From Deltaproteobacteria bacterium (GTDB lineage Bacteria > Myxococcota_A > Polyangia > JAAYKL01): a stretch of 37,375 bases of DNA. A program made the translations under genes and the position numbers. The notes beneath the pieces are model-generated. The model ran no database searches. It worked only from the letters and a program-made list of their open reading frames with translations, and was not told where the DNA came from. Below, piece by piece: positions 1 to 8,685 of the stretch. The stretch spans positions 1-37,375 of the forward strand of contig JAKQNG010000124.1 of the NCBI GenBank assembly GCA_029565915.1, read 5' to 3'. Position 1 is the first letter of the stretch. Every line of letters starts with the position of its first letter.

Positions 1-73
1 GAAACAACTGGTGCTCGGTGCGGTTGGTGACAAAGTGGATGGCGTCCCGTTCGTGGATGCGCAGGGTGCTCAA
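1..73 (-). CDS. 5' end of probable IS200-like / RAYT (Y1) transposase, partial
   Basis: An open frame runs off the left edge of the window. It begins at a TTG codon at 73, preceded by AGGAG at good spacing. The 24 visible residues contain IHFVTNRTEHQLF, which resembles the first beta strand of Y1-type transposases of the IS200/REP-associated (RAYT) family, where HFVTNRT-like sequence precedes the catalytic core. The HUH motif and the catalytic tyrosine would lie outside the window. Family assignment rests on a short motif only. A 7-bp inverted repeat lies upstream at 124-152, the kind of palindrome RAYT proteins are associated with, but one copy proves little. Confidence 0.45.
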   Translation of the reverse strand, partial: MSTLRIHERDAIHFVTNRTEHQLF

Positions 74-123
74 AGGGTGCTCCTTTGTTGAAAAAAGTTT
101 CACCCTCTCTTTCGGCCGCTCGG

Positions 124-152
124 GGCCGGATTGTGCCAAAAAAATTCCGGCC
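124..152. repeat. 7-bp inverted repeat upstream of the transposase fragment
   Basis: GGCCGGA (124-130) and TCCGGCC (146-152) form perfect arms around a 15-base loop that contains an A/T run. There is no T-run after the stem on either strand, so it does not look like a Rho-independent terminator. It could be a REP-like palindrome or a coincidence. The rest of 74-306 shows no gene that I can support. Confidence 0.3.
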
Positions 153-306
153 GCTTCACTTTTTCAGATTCCCGAATGATTCCGCCCACCGCGGACGGGG
201 TGCGCGACGGCGGAAAGAAAGGGCGCGGCGGCGGGCGAGGGTGGTACCCACAAAAGTGGAAAGGGACGGGAGCACGAAGAGGTACAAGCGGGATGGGAAC
301 GAAAGA

Positions 307-3300
307 TCATTTGTCCATCGGATTGACGCGGCTGGCCGCTTTCCAGATGCGGGGGCGTGGGTGCACCGGCGGCGGTGGGATGCTTTCGCCCCTTACCCGG
401 CGACCGAACTGGGCATGCACTTCGTAGGCGAAGTTGTCGATGATTTCCGGATCCACCGGATCGCCGTTCAGGTACAGCGTCAGACTGGGAAGGCCCTCCC
501 GTTCCGCAATGTGATGGAACTGGTTTTCGGCAATTTTGTTGGGCATGCATTCGAGCGGCCCCACGCTGATCGCACCGTCGATGTGGCCTTTGCGCCATTC
601 GTGGAGTGGGCCACCGATGGTCAGCACCGCCTCACCGGAGAGTTGCTCCCGGATGTAGGGTTTGGCCGCCGCGATGGAGTCCTGTACGGTGGTCCGCAGG
701 TCCCACCCCAGAATTTCCCGCATGGATTCATAGAGCTGGTGCTGGATGGACGCCTGCAGATAGCTGGACGCAAGAGAAGCGACGTCCTTGATTTTCCCGT
801 CCTGGTAGTCGGTGTATTCCAGCCACTCGTTGAATGGTGCGAAGCGGCACCGAATTCCCCGCTGTTCCAGTCGATCAATGATGAAGTCGTTGGAGAACGG
901 ATCGCAGCGCACGTAGATCTCTCCCACCACAAGCACTTCAGGCATGGGCCGCACCTCCATGGCCTCCCGGAAGGACTTTGCTGCCCGACGCAGCAGCGCC
1001 GCAATGCCGAATACACTCCCCGACATGATGCTGGCGATGGCGGCCCCCGCGGACAGGTTGGCGGTGGCCGTATACTTTTCGAGCATCTGCGTCAGTTCAT
1101 TGCGGTAGAAGTTCCAGATCTCCAGCGCCGCGCCGGGCGTTTTTTCCATTGGTCGGCAGGTGTAGAGCCCTTCGAGGAGCAGATCGGAAGAGGTGAGTCC
1201 CGCGTGGGCCACTGCCGCGACGCCTTTGGGAACCGACGCAAAATAGTTTTCGTCGACTGGTGCCCAGATGCTGATGCGGTCGAGAATGCCGAGCCGTTCG
1301 AACACAATGCGGTCGAGCACGTTGTAGGCCCCGAAGCGGCATGGACCATTGGCCGTGGGCATGAAGAACGAAAAGTTTTTTGTTTTATCCGGTTCCTTTT
1401 CCAGTCGATGCAGCAGGCTGCCCAGCGTCATCACCATGGGGAGGCATTCCTTGCCGGAGGTATAACGGCGCCCGAGTCGCAGGGATTCCATGTCCGGCAT
1501 GGGCATTGCCTCTACTTGCAGACCAAGTCCCCGCAGTGCCCCCGCGAGTACTTCCGCACCGGGCCCCATCCGCGGCAGCAGCACCGTGGCATTGCGGGCG
1601 CGGATGTCTTCGAGGCCATCCGTGGCCGACTGCAGGGCCATGAAGTCCCGGGGCGTATTGGACAGGGATGAGCCGGTGGTTTTATCCGCATGAACGCAGT
1701 AGAGAAACGCCTCGATCCGCGTCTTGGTGCCCGCATCGCCGGAGTGGCCGTCCGTTTCGATGATGGCGCAGGGTTTGCCGTCCATGATGTAGGTGAAGAA
1801 ATGGGCGTTGAAGCTGTCGGGTCCGCAGGAGTAGTTGCTGGCAAACAGGCTGTACACGCCTTCCGTGCGGCGGATCTGATGGGCTGCACGGAGGTTGCGC
1901 TGCCCGTAGCCCCAGTATCCCTTGGGAAAGATGGGGGTGTCGTCGTCGATGGGAAAACAGTCGATGGGAATGCCGATGGCACCCTGTTCGCGCAGGATGG
2001 CCGGCACGTTGGAGTTGAGTACGTCGTTGTAGATGGTGTAGGGCCTTCCCTGCACCACGACCGCTGTCACCCCCGCCCGTCGGCAGAAATCAAGGGTGTG
2101 GCGACCGATGTCGAGGCAGCGGCGATCAAATTCCTGTTGGACGGCGGCGGCTTTTTTCCGGGCGGACTGCCAGTCGAGGTGGGCGACGCCGAGCTGCTGT
2201 ACCATGTCGGCGCAGCTGTTGATGAACAGAGGCGAGTCAAAGTTTTTTCTGCCCATGTTGATGACCGGCGAGACGATGGTGCTGTGGATTTTTCCCAGAT
2301 CGGCGATGAGCAGGTCCGGCGATCCCTGCACGATGGGACACAGGCGGGCCCATGGTTCCACGCCGATGCGCTGGGTGCCGCGCACCATGGGCAGAAACAG
2401 ATAGTCTGCATCTCCCTGCGCCATTTCAGTTACCACGCCGTGATACTGCTGCATGGGCGCGCAGAACGGTACGTTGGCATCTTCGATGCCTCTCTTCAGG
2501 GTGGCGTGGTCCGCCGTGCGCCAGGTGCGCAACCGGAACCCCAGTTCGCTGAGGAACGCGCAGTAGAACGGAAAGGTGGATTTCAGCACAAACTGATCCG
2601 TGAGGGCAATGGTTCTGCCGCCTTCGTTGGTCGGGAGCGACGCGAGGATGTCATCCACCATCTGTTCGCGTTCCTTGAACGGGTTGGGCGCCAGATCCGG
2701 GAGCTTTTTCTTTCCGGTGCCGCTGTCGTAGAGGGAGCATCCGCCGCCCCAGGTGAATTTCTGGGTGACGCCCTCGACCACGGTGGTGATGCGATCAATG
2801 CGGCAATAATTGCCGGAACCACCGCAGCCCCTGGTTGACTTGCAGGTGAAGACATCCTTTCTGGTGATTTCGGCGTTGAGGAATCGGCGCATGTCGATGG
2901 AGGCGGCGCTCTGCAGGTTCAGCTCCCTGCGGCAGAGGAGGGCGATGCCGAGGGCGCCGATGGTGCCGGGGTTGGGCGGAACCACCACCCGGGAGCCGGT
3001 CTGTCGCGCCACCGCAGCGGCCAGGGCGTCCGATGCGAAGGGCATGCCCTGACAGAAGATGACCCGTCCCACGGAACGGCTGCCCTTCACCCGGTTCAGG
3101 TAGTTCTGGATGATGGAGTCGTAGATGCCCGCAATGATGGCGCCGGAGGGCACATGGGATGCCACGGCCTCGTCGATGATCTCGGCCATGAACACGCTGC
3201 AGTGCTGGCCCAGGGACACGCCGCTTTCCGATTTCAGGGCTTCGTCCGCCAGATGGATCACATCCCTGATGCCCGAAAACTTTTTGCCCTGTTCTTCGAT

Positions 3301-4653
3301 GAACGAACCCGTTCCTGCGCTGCAGGCTTCGTTCATCGCCGCGTCGATGACCCGTCCCCTGGCCAGTCGGATGTACTTGGCGTCCTGGCCGCCGATTTCA
3401 AAAATCGTGTCCACCTGTGCATCGAAGGAGACGGCGCCCTCTGCATGGGCGGCGATTTCGTTGAGGACAAACACCGACCCGGACCCGTAGCAGGTGGTCA
3501 TCAGGGAGCCGACGATTTCGCGGCCGCTGCCCGTGGCGCCCACGGCCACCACCGGATTCGCGCGAAAGGGCCCGTCCATGAACTGCGCGGCCAGATTCTG
3601 CGCCGCGTTCACCGGTGCACCGTTCGTGTTGATGTAGGCGTCCCACACTTCTTCGCCGGAGGTGGCGCGGATAGCCACCACCTTGGAGCCCGTGGAACCG
3701 ATGTCAAAACCCAGGATGACCGGTTCTTCGGCGGTGATTTCCGGACGTGGCCGGGGACGCAGCCGTGTCACGTTGTGAAGGTAGTCGGAGAGGGGCGGCA
3801 GGCCTTCGAGGGTGTGCTCCTCGGGTGCGTCGAACAGGTGGTTCATGGTCGGTGGAGCGGACGGATGGCGCGCTGCGATGGCCGCGCACCCCACGGCTTC
3901 GAAGAACAGGTTGTCGTCGTCACGGGTGGCCACGCGCTGCATGTGGTTGCGCGCGAGGAATCGATCGAAGGTGTCGTGGATCCGGGGCGCCCGCGTGACG
4001 CCGCCGATGAGATACACGTTGCGCGGGCTGACCCGGGGCTTGATGAGGACCTGCACGTTTTCGCAGACCGCGTCGAACAGGCCCGCGAGGATCTGTTCTC
4101 TGGGCTCGCCCTTATTGGCGAGATGAGTCATGTCCGTTTTAAGGATGACCGGGCAGCGGCCCGAGAGGGGCGCCGGTTTGGCCACGTTGCGGGTAATGGC
4201 GCTGGCGTCCTCGATGGTCATGTCGAAGCGCTCCACGAGCTGGCGCAGAAAATTGCCGGTGCCCTGGGAGCAGCGGGAATTCTCCCGGAACATCTCCACG
4301 CCGGAGTCGCGGATCTCGAGCACCGAAAAACCGTGCGAGCCGATGGACACGACCGTGGCCGGACCGTCGCCGACGATGGTTTCAAAGCCCCGTATCTGCG
4401 CCTGCTTGACGGGAATTCGCGGCAGGTTCACGGTTCTGGACAGCCGGCCGGTCACCGCGGCGGCATCCACCCCATCCCAGTCGAATTCTTCGAGCATGGC
4501 GGCGAGCTGCGCCATCGGGGCCTTGTGGTGCTCCCGGATCATGCGGCGGGTCCAGCGGGTGGTGCCGTCCCTGTCCAGAGCAAGCTCCGCAATCTTGATG
4601 GTTTCCGCGCCGACATCGATTCCCAGCATTCTTTTAATGTTTGTCGTATTCAT
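307..4653 (-). CDS. Fused 2-hydroxyacyl-CoA dehydratase activase / dehydratase-like protein (BadF/HgdC + DUF2229 + HgdB-like)
   Basis: This 1448-residue protein joins two ASKHA-type activase domains to dehydratase-like modules. Domain 1 (about 8-265) opens with GIDVGAETIKIAEL. Domain 2 (about 312-580) opens with LGFDIGSTGSKVVAIR and contains EIGGQDAKYI. Each carries the cysteine pair that ligates the bridging [4Fe-4S] cluster in HgdC-type activators: C128 and C167 in domain 1, C444 (EACSAGTGSF) and C485 in domain 2. From about 600 there is a Cys-rich stretch (TRGCGGSGNYC), then DUF2229/HgdB-like sequence to the end. In characterised relatives the activator hydrolyses ATP to inject one low-potential electron into a 2-hydroxyacyl-CoA dehydratase or benzoyl-CoA reductase. 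The substrate here is unknown. The start is the ATG after AGG at 9-base spacing. Giant fusions of this kind are common in anaerobes and often annotated only as CoA-substrate-specific enzyme activases. The gene is monocistronic and divergent from the Rrf2 gene. Confidence 0.85.
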   Translation of the reverse strand: MNTTNIKRMLGIDVGAETIKIAELALDRDGTTRWTRRMIREHHKAPMAQLAAMLEEFDWDGVDAAAVTGRLSRTVNLPRIPVKQAQIRGFETIVGDGPATVVSIGSHGFSVLEIRDSGVEMFRENSRCSQGTGNFLRQLVERFDMTIEDASAITRNVAKPAPLSGRCPVILKTDMTHLANKGEPREQILAGLFDAVCENVQVLIKPRVSPRNVYLIGGVTRAPRIHDTFDRFLARNHMQRVATRDDDNLFFEAVGCAAIAARHPSAPPTMNHLFDAPEEHTLEGLPPLSDYLHNVTRLRPRPRPEITAEEPVILGFDIGSTGSKVVAIRATSGEEVWDAYINTNGAPVNAAQNLAAQFMDGPFRANPVVAVGATGSGREIVGSLMTTCYGSGSVFVLNEIAAHAEGAVSFDAQVDTIFEIGGQDAKYIRLARGRVIDAAMNEACSAGTGSFIEEQGKKFSGIRDVIHLADEALKSESGVSLGQHCSVFMAEIIDEAVASHVPSGAIIAGIYDSIIQNYLNRVKGSRSVGRVIFCQGMPFASDALAAAVARQTGSRVVVPPNPGTIGALGIALLCRRELNLQSAASIDMRRFLNAEITRKDVFTCKSTRGCGGSGNYCRIDRITTVVEGVTQKFTWGGGCSLYDSGTGKKKLPDLAPNPFKEREQMVDDILASLPTNEGGRTIALTDQFVLKSTFPFYCAFLSELGFRLRTWRTADHATLKRGIEDANVPFCAPMQQYHGVVTEMAQGDADYLFLPMVRGTQRIGVEPWARLCPIVQGSPDLLIADLGKIHSTIVSPVINMGRKNFDSPLFINSCADMVQQLGVAHLDWQSARKKAAAVQQEFDRRCLDIGRHTLDFCRRAGVTAVVVQGRPYTIYNDVLNSNVPAILREQGAIGIPIDCFPIDDDTPIFPKGYWGYGQRNLRAAHQIRRTEGVYSLFASNYSCGPDSFNAHFFTYIMDGKPCAIIETDGHSGDAGTKTRIEAFLYCVHADKTTGSSLSNTPRDFMALQSATDGLEDIRARNATVLLPRMGPGAEVLAGALRGLGLQVEAMPMPDMESLRLGRRYTSGKECLPMVMTLGSLLHRLEKEPDKTKNFSFFMPTANGPCRFGAYNVLDRIVFERLGILDRISIWAPVDENYFASVPKGVAAVAHAGLTSSDLLLEGLYTCRPMEKTPGAALEIWNFYRNELTQMLEKYTATANLSAGAAIASIMSGSVFGIAALLRRAAKSFREAMEVRPMPEVLVVGEIYVRCDPFSNDFIIDRLEQRGIRCRFAPFNEWLEYTDYQDGKIKDVASLASSYLQASIQHQLYESMREILGWDLRTTVQDSIAAAKPYIREQLSGEAVLTIGGPLHEWRKGHIDGAISVGPLECMPNKIAENQFHHIAEREGLPSLTLYLNGDPVDPEIIDNFAYEVHAQFGRRVRGESIPPPPVHPRPRIWKAASRVNPMDK

Positions 4654-4686
4654 TCATATACCTGCGTCCATTTGACTAGACTCTTG

Positions 4687-4730
4687 TGTCAGTCAGCCTT
4701 CCTTAGCACTGGACTCGGATGTCAGTCCAG
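4687..4730. promoter_or_regulatory. Candidate operator: repeated TGTCAGTC and a CTGGACT/AGTCCAG inverted repeat
   Basis: The 164-base gap between the activase and the Rrf2 gene holds two direct copies of TGTCAGTC (4687-4694 and 4720-4727), 33 bases apart, about three helical turns. The second copy overlaps a perfect 7-bp inverted repeat, CTGGACT (4709-4715) and AGTCCAG (4724-4730), with an 8-base spacer. Position between divergent genes, one encoding a DNA-binding regulator, makes an autoregulatory operator plausible. This is inference from symmetry alone. Confidence 0.35.
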
Positions 4731-4817
4731 CGAGATTTCTATGCGCGGAAATTAGTTAAGTTTATCGATTGACAAAGTTTACTATATGCCTCAGATTGTT
4801 TTCACAGGAAGCAGAAC

Positions 4818-5258
4818 ATGAAACTGACGACCAGAGGACGATACGGGCTGCGGGCAATGATTGAGCTGGCCCTCCGTGACAGCGACGGGCCGGTGATGGT
4901 GGACACCATTGCTGCCAATCAGGCCATTTCGGCCAAGTACATCCACGTGCTGATGACTGCCCTGCGCAACGCGGGCCTGGTTCGGGCAACCCGTGGCCCC
5001 GGCGGCGGATATGCGCTGGCAAGGGATTCCCGGACCATCAGTGCCCTGGAAATCGTGGAGGCCCTCGAAGGGCGCAGTTCGTTTGTGAAATGCGTGGTGG
5101 ACGAATGCGACTGTCCCCGGGCATCGGCCTGCGCGGCCCGGGATCTCTGGGCGGAGGTGGCCGGTGCCATCGAACGCGTACTGTCGAATCGGTCGCTGGC
5201 GCAACTCGCGGAGGCCCAGCGGAGCAGACAACCGGAACCCATCATGTTCCACATCTGA
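4818..5258 (+). CDS. Rrf2 family transcriptional regulator (IscR/CymR-like, probable Fe-S sensor)
   Basis: A 146-residue winged-helix regulator. The N-terminus [14 protein letters not shown] and the turn region [14 protein letters not shown] are Rrf2 family signatures. Downstream, C92, C97, C99 and C105 (in [15 protein letters not shown]) occupy the place where IscR has C92, C98 and C104, which ligate a [2Fe-2S] cluster, so cluster binding is likely. The start ATG follows AGGAAG. The gene lies 14 bases upstream of cysK and is followed by a sulfhydrylase gene, suggesting it controls sulfur assimilation or cysteine supply, as CymR does in Gram-positive bacteria. CymR itself lacks the cluster cysteines, so this protein may sense Fe-S or cysteine status. 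Regulation of the two downstream genes is inferred from context. Confidence 0.88.
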   Translation: MKLTTRGRYGLRAMIELALRDSDGPVMVDTIAANQAISAKYIHVLMTALRNAGLVRATRGPGGGYALARDSRTISALEIVEALEGRSSFVKCVVDECDCPRASACAARDLWAEVAGAIERVLSNRSLAQLAEAQRSRQPEPIMFHI

Positions 5259-5272
5259 GAAAGGAATTTTTC

Positions 5273-6238
5273 ATGTCCGGCATTTTTGCAAACAACAGTC
5301 TCAGTATCGGCAATACGCCGCTTGTGCGGATCAACCGTCTCGCGGACGGCTGCCGCGCCACAGTGGTGGCTAAAATTGAAGGACGCAACCCCGCCTACTC
5401 GGTGAAATGCCGCATCGGCGCCAGCATGATTGCGGACGCCGAACGACGGGGCATCCTCACACCCGGGTCCAGGGCAATGACTGTCGTCGAGCCCACCTCC
5501 GGCAATACGGGCATTGCCCTGGCGTTCGTCTGCGCGGCCAAGGGGTATCCGCTCATTCTCACCATGCCCGAAACCATGTCCCTGGAGCGGCGGCGGATGC
5601 TGGCCGCCTTTGGCGCAAAGCTGGTGCTCACCGAGGGCACAAAAGGGATGAAGGGCGCCATCGCGAAGGCCGAAGAGCTGGCGGCGGCGGAGCCGGAGCA
5701 TTTTTTCATTCCCCAGCAGTTCAGGAATCCGGCCAATCCGCAGATTCACTTCGAAACCACCGGACCCGAGATCTGGAACGATACGGACGGCGCCATCGAT
5801 ATTCTGGTGGCCGGCGTGGGCACGGGCGGCACCATCACGGGGGTGTCGCGCTACATCAAGCAGCGAAAGGGAAAGCCCATCGTCAGCATTGCGGTGGAAC
5901 CCGCGTCGTCGCCGGTGCTGACCGCCCTCCGGGCGGGAGACGATCCAAAGCCCGCACCTCATAAAATTCAGGGCATCGGCGCCGGCTTCAAACCGGACGT
6001 GCTCGATCTCTCCCTCGTGGACGACGTGTTCACCGTGAGCAACGAAGAGGCCTTCGAGTTTTCGAGGCGCCTGCACACGGAAGAGGGAATCACCACGGGC
6101 ATCTCGGGCGGAGCGGCCATGGCGGCGGCAATCCGGGCCGCCCGTCGGGATGAAAATGAAGGCAAGCTCATCGTGGTCGTGCTGCCCGATTCGGGAGAGC
6201 GCTATCTGAGCACGGCCCTGTTCGAGCATCTGCAATAG
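5273..6238 (+). CDS. cysK: Cysteine synthase (O-acetylserine sulfhydrylase), PLP-dependent
   Basis: A 321-residue fold-type II PLP enzyme that converts O-acetylserine and sulfide to cysteine and acetate. The Schiff-base lysine is K45 in [11 protein letters not shown]. The substrate loop PTSGNTG follows at about 74-80, the phosphate-binding GTGGTITG lies at about 180, and the C-terminal [10 protein letters not shown] is typical of CysK. Length matches the family. An in-frame start far upstream, inside the Rrf2 gene, was rejected: the ATG at 5273 has AAAGGA about 7 bases ahead and begins at the usual family N-terminus ([13 protein letters not shown]). It is probably cotranscribed with the regulator upstream. 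A cystathionine beta-synthase role is less likely because there is no CBS domain. Confidence 0.93.
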   Translation: MSGIFANNSLSIGNTPLVRINRLADGCRATVVAKIEGRNPAYSVKCRIGASMIADAERRGILTPGSRAMTVVEPTSGNTGIALAFVCAAKGYPLILTMPETMSLERRRMLAAFGAKLVLTEGTKGMKGAIAKAEELAAAEPEHFFIPQQFRNPANPQIHFETTGPEIWNDTDGAIDILVAGVGTGGTITGVSRYIKQRKGKPIVSIAVEPASSPVLTALRAGDDPKPAPHKIQGIGAGFKPDVLDLSLVDDVFTVSNEEAFEFSRRLHTEEGITTGISGGAAMAAAIRAARRDENEGKLIVVVLPDSGERYLSTALFEHLQ

Positions 6239-6265
6239 GCAAATTGAAAGACAAGGACATCCACC

Positions 6266-7558
6266 ATGACTGACAGAAATTATCACTTTGACACGCTGGC
6301 CCTGCACGCGGGGCAGATTCCCGATCCGACAACCCTGTCCAGGGGCGTGCCCGTTTACCGGACTTCGTCATTTGTGTTCCGCAGCACGGAACACGCGGCC
6401 AATCTTTTTGCGCTGAAAGAGCCGGGCAACATTTACACGCGGCTCATGAATCCCACAACGGACGTGCTCGAACAGCGGGTGGCGCAGCTCGAAAGGGGCG
6501 CAGCGGCGGTGGCAGTGGCCTCCGGCACATCGGCGATTTTTTACGCCATCATCACCCTGGCGCAGGCCGGTGACGAAATCGTTTCCGCGTCCAACCTGTA
6601 TGGCGGCACTTTTACCCAGTTCGATTCCATTCTGCCGACGCTCGGCATCAAGGTGAAATTTGTCAACGGAAAGAACCCGGCGGAGTTTGAAGCGGCCATC
6701 ACGCCAAGGACCCGGGCCCTGTTCGTGGAGACCATCGGCAATCCGGTGCTGGATGTAACCGACATCGGTGCGGTGGCGGAGGTCGCCCACCGGCACGGCC
6801 TGCCGTTGATCGTGGACGGTACCTTCACCACCCCTTTCCTGCTGCAGACCATTGCCCACGGGGCCGATATCGTGGTGCAGTCGCTCACCAAATGGATCGG
6901 CGGGCACGGCACGGCCATCGGCGGCATCATCGTGGATTCAGGGAAATTCGACTGGAAGGCCTCCGGGCATCCCCTGTTCAACGAACCCGACCCGAATTAC
7001 CACGGGCTGCGCTGGGCCCATGACCTTCCCGAAGCCCTGGCGCCCATTGCGTTTGCCCTGCGCGTGCGGACCGTTCCTCTGCGGAACCTGGGTGCGGCCC
7101 TGTCGCCGGACAATGCGTGGGTCTTTTTGCAGGGCCTCGAAACGCTGCCCCTGCGGATGGCGAGGCACAGCGAAAATGCGCGGAAGGTCGCGGAGTTTCT
7201 GGAAAAGCATCCCAAGGTGGCGTGGGTGAGGCATCCGGGACTCGCCGGTGACCCCTCCTTTTTTCTGGCGCAGAAATACCTGAAGAACGGGTCGGGCGGC
7301 ATGGTGGTATTCGGCATCCGGGGAGGCGCAAAGGCTGCGGTGAAACTGATCGACAACATCCGGCTCTTTTCTCACCTGGCGAATGTCGGCGATGCGAAGA
7401 GCCTCATCCTGCATCCGGCGAGCACGTCCCACTCCCAGCTGACGCAGGAGCAGATGGCGGCGGGCGGCCTCACACCGGATCTCGTCCGCCTCTCCATCGG
7501 CCTCGAGCACATCGACGACATCATCGCCGCCCTCGACGACGCCCTTACGCTGGTGTAG
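6266..7558 (+). CDS. metY: O-acetylhomoserine (thiol)-lyase, Cys/Met metabolism PLP enzyme
   Basis: A 430-residue fold-type I PLP enzyme of the Cys/Met metabolism family. The length, the N-terminus FDTLALHAGQIPDP and the internal block ALAPIAFALRVR fit O-acetylhomoserine sulfhydrylase better than cystathionine gamma-synthase (about 390 residues). The PLP lysine is K209 in QSLTKWIGGHGT, and the PLP ring-stacking region is NLYGGTFTQF. The motif usually written VDNTF reads VDGTF at 183-187, an unusual Asn-to-Gly change just after the Asp (D184) that pairs with the PLP nitrogen. The gene follows cysK by 27 bases, so both fix sulfide: cysK into cysteine, this one into homocysteine. The enzyme also accepts methanethiol in many species. 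Confidence 0.9.
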   Translation: MTDRNYHFDTLALHAGQIPDPTTLSRGVPVYRTSSFVFRSTEHAANLFALKEPGNIYTRLMNPTTDVLEQRVAQLERGAAAVAVASGTSAIFYAIITLAQAGDEIVSASNLYGGTFTQFDSILPTLGIKVKFVNGKNPAEFEAAITPRTRALFVETIGNPVLDVTDIGAVAEVAHRHGLPLIVDGTFTTPFLLQTIAHGADIVVQSLTKWIGGHGTAIGGIIVDSGKFDWKASGHPLFNEPDPNYHGLRWAHDLPEALAPIAFALRVRTVPLRNLGAALSPDNAWVFLQGLETLPLRMARHSENARKVAEFLEKHPKVAWVRHPGLAGDPSFFLAQKYLKNGSGGMVVFGIRGGAKAAVKLIDNIRLFSHLANVGDAKSLILHPASTSHSQLTQEQMAAGGLTPDLVRLSIGLEHIDDIIAALDDALTLV

Positions 7559-7602
7559 TTCATCAGTGCCGACCCCGGTATTGAAAAGGGATTTGACGAA
7601 GG

Positions 7603-8670
7603 TCAGAAGTTTCCGGCAATGGTCATCAGGGTATCGGCGATTTCCCACGGCGGCAGCACCAGATCGATGAAACCATGTTCCCCGGCCACCCGGTTCATGC
7701 CGTAGACCACGCTGGTTTCTTCGTTCTGTCCAATGGTCAGTCCGCCGCACTCGTGAATGGTGCCGATGCCTTCCGCGCCATCCCGGCCCATGCCCGAGAG
7801 GATGATTCCCATGGCCCGGTCGCGGAACACGGCCGCCGCGGATGCAAACAGCATGTCGATGTTCGGAATGTGCAGCGTGGGCGAATCCGCCTCCGACAGG
7901 ACCACCCGCCTGGACGGGGAAATGCGCAGCAGCTGGTCATCGGGACACATGAGCGCCTGCCCGGCCGTGAGCGCCGCGCCCGGAGAAGCCATCTTCACGG
8001 ATAATTCCATGGACGCATCCAGCCACTCGGCCATGCGCGGTGCAAATCCCCGCGTGATGTGCTGGGCGAGCAGGATGGGCACCGGGTAGTCACCGGGCAG
8101 TCGCCGCAGGATTTCCACGATGACCGTCGGCGCGCCTGTGGAGCCGCCGATGCAGATGACTTCGGGTCGAATGGCGGACAGGCTGATGAGGGGACCGGTC
8201 TGCGACACCCGTTCCTCGGCAAGGGGTGAGCCCGCCGGCGACGAAGGGAGCCAGGAGAGCTGGGCGCCAGGACGCGTCTCCACCGACTTTTCGATAATCG
8301 CGATGAGGCTCCGTTTGATTTCCTGATACTTCCCCGAGAGAATGCCCGTGGGCTTTTCGATGACTTCGATGGCGCCGGCGCGCATGGCCTCGAAGGAAAA
8401 ACTCGCATCCCTTGAGCCAACCATGGAGCTGATGATGACGATGGGTGTGGGACAGCGCTCCATGATTCGGCGGGTGGCTTCCAGTCCGTTCATTTTGGGC
8501 ATGAAGATGTCCATGGTCACGAGATCCGGTTGCAGCCGGGTGCACATCTCCACCGCTTCTTCGCCGTCGTTGGCAATGCCGACGATGTCGATGTTCTTCT
8601 CGTTTTCGAGCAGATTGGTGAGCACCCGCTGCACGGTGGTGGAGTCTTCGGCGATGAGCAGTCGGATCAT
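7603..8670 (-). CDS. cheB: CheB: receiver domain plus protein-glutamate methylesterase
   Basis: A 355-residue two-domain enzyme that demethylates (and deamidates) chemoreceptor glutamates. The N-terminal receiver has the acidic pair in IAEDST and the phosphoacceptor Asp in LVTMDIFMPKMNG. The C-terminal esterase has the catalytic Ser in IGGSTGAPT, His in LLAQHITRGFAPRM and Asp in SGMGRDGAEG. The start is taken as the ATG at 8670, with GGGAG about 8 bases upstream. The in-frame GTG at 8679 would be too close to that site. It is the last gene of the chemosensory operon, 15 bases after cheA. Phosphorylation by the CheA next door is expected. Confidence 0.93.
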   Translation of the reverse strand: MIRLLIAEDSTTVQRVLTNLLENEKNIDIVGIANDGEEAVEMCTRLQPDLVTMDIFMPKMNGLEATRRIMERCPTPIVIISSMVGSRDASFSFEAMRAGAIEVIEKPTGILSGKYQEIKRSLIAIIEKSVETRPGAQLSWLPSSPAGSPLAEERVSQTGPLISLSAIRPEVICIGGSTGAPTVIVEILRRLPGDYPVPILLAQHITRGFAPRMAEWLDASMELSVKMASPGAALTAGQALMCPDDQLLRISPSRRVVLSEADSPTLHIPNIDMLFASAAAVFRDRAMGIILSGMGRDGAEGIGTIHECGGLTIGQNEETSVVYGMNRVAGEHGFIDLVLPPWEIADTLMTIAGNF

Positions 8671-8685
8671 GTGAGGCACTCCCTT

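Noticed and set aside
3154-4755. 533-codon plus-strand open frame opposite the activase
   Set aside because: Shadow of the activase gene; no family features, and the minus strand has intact catalytic motifs.
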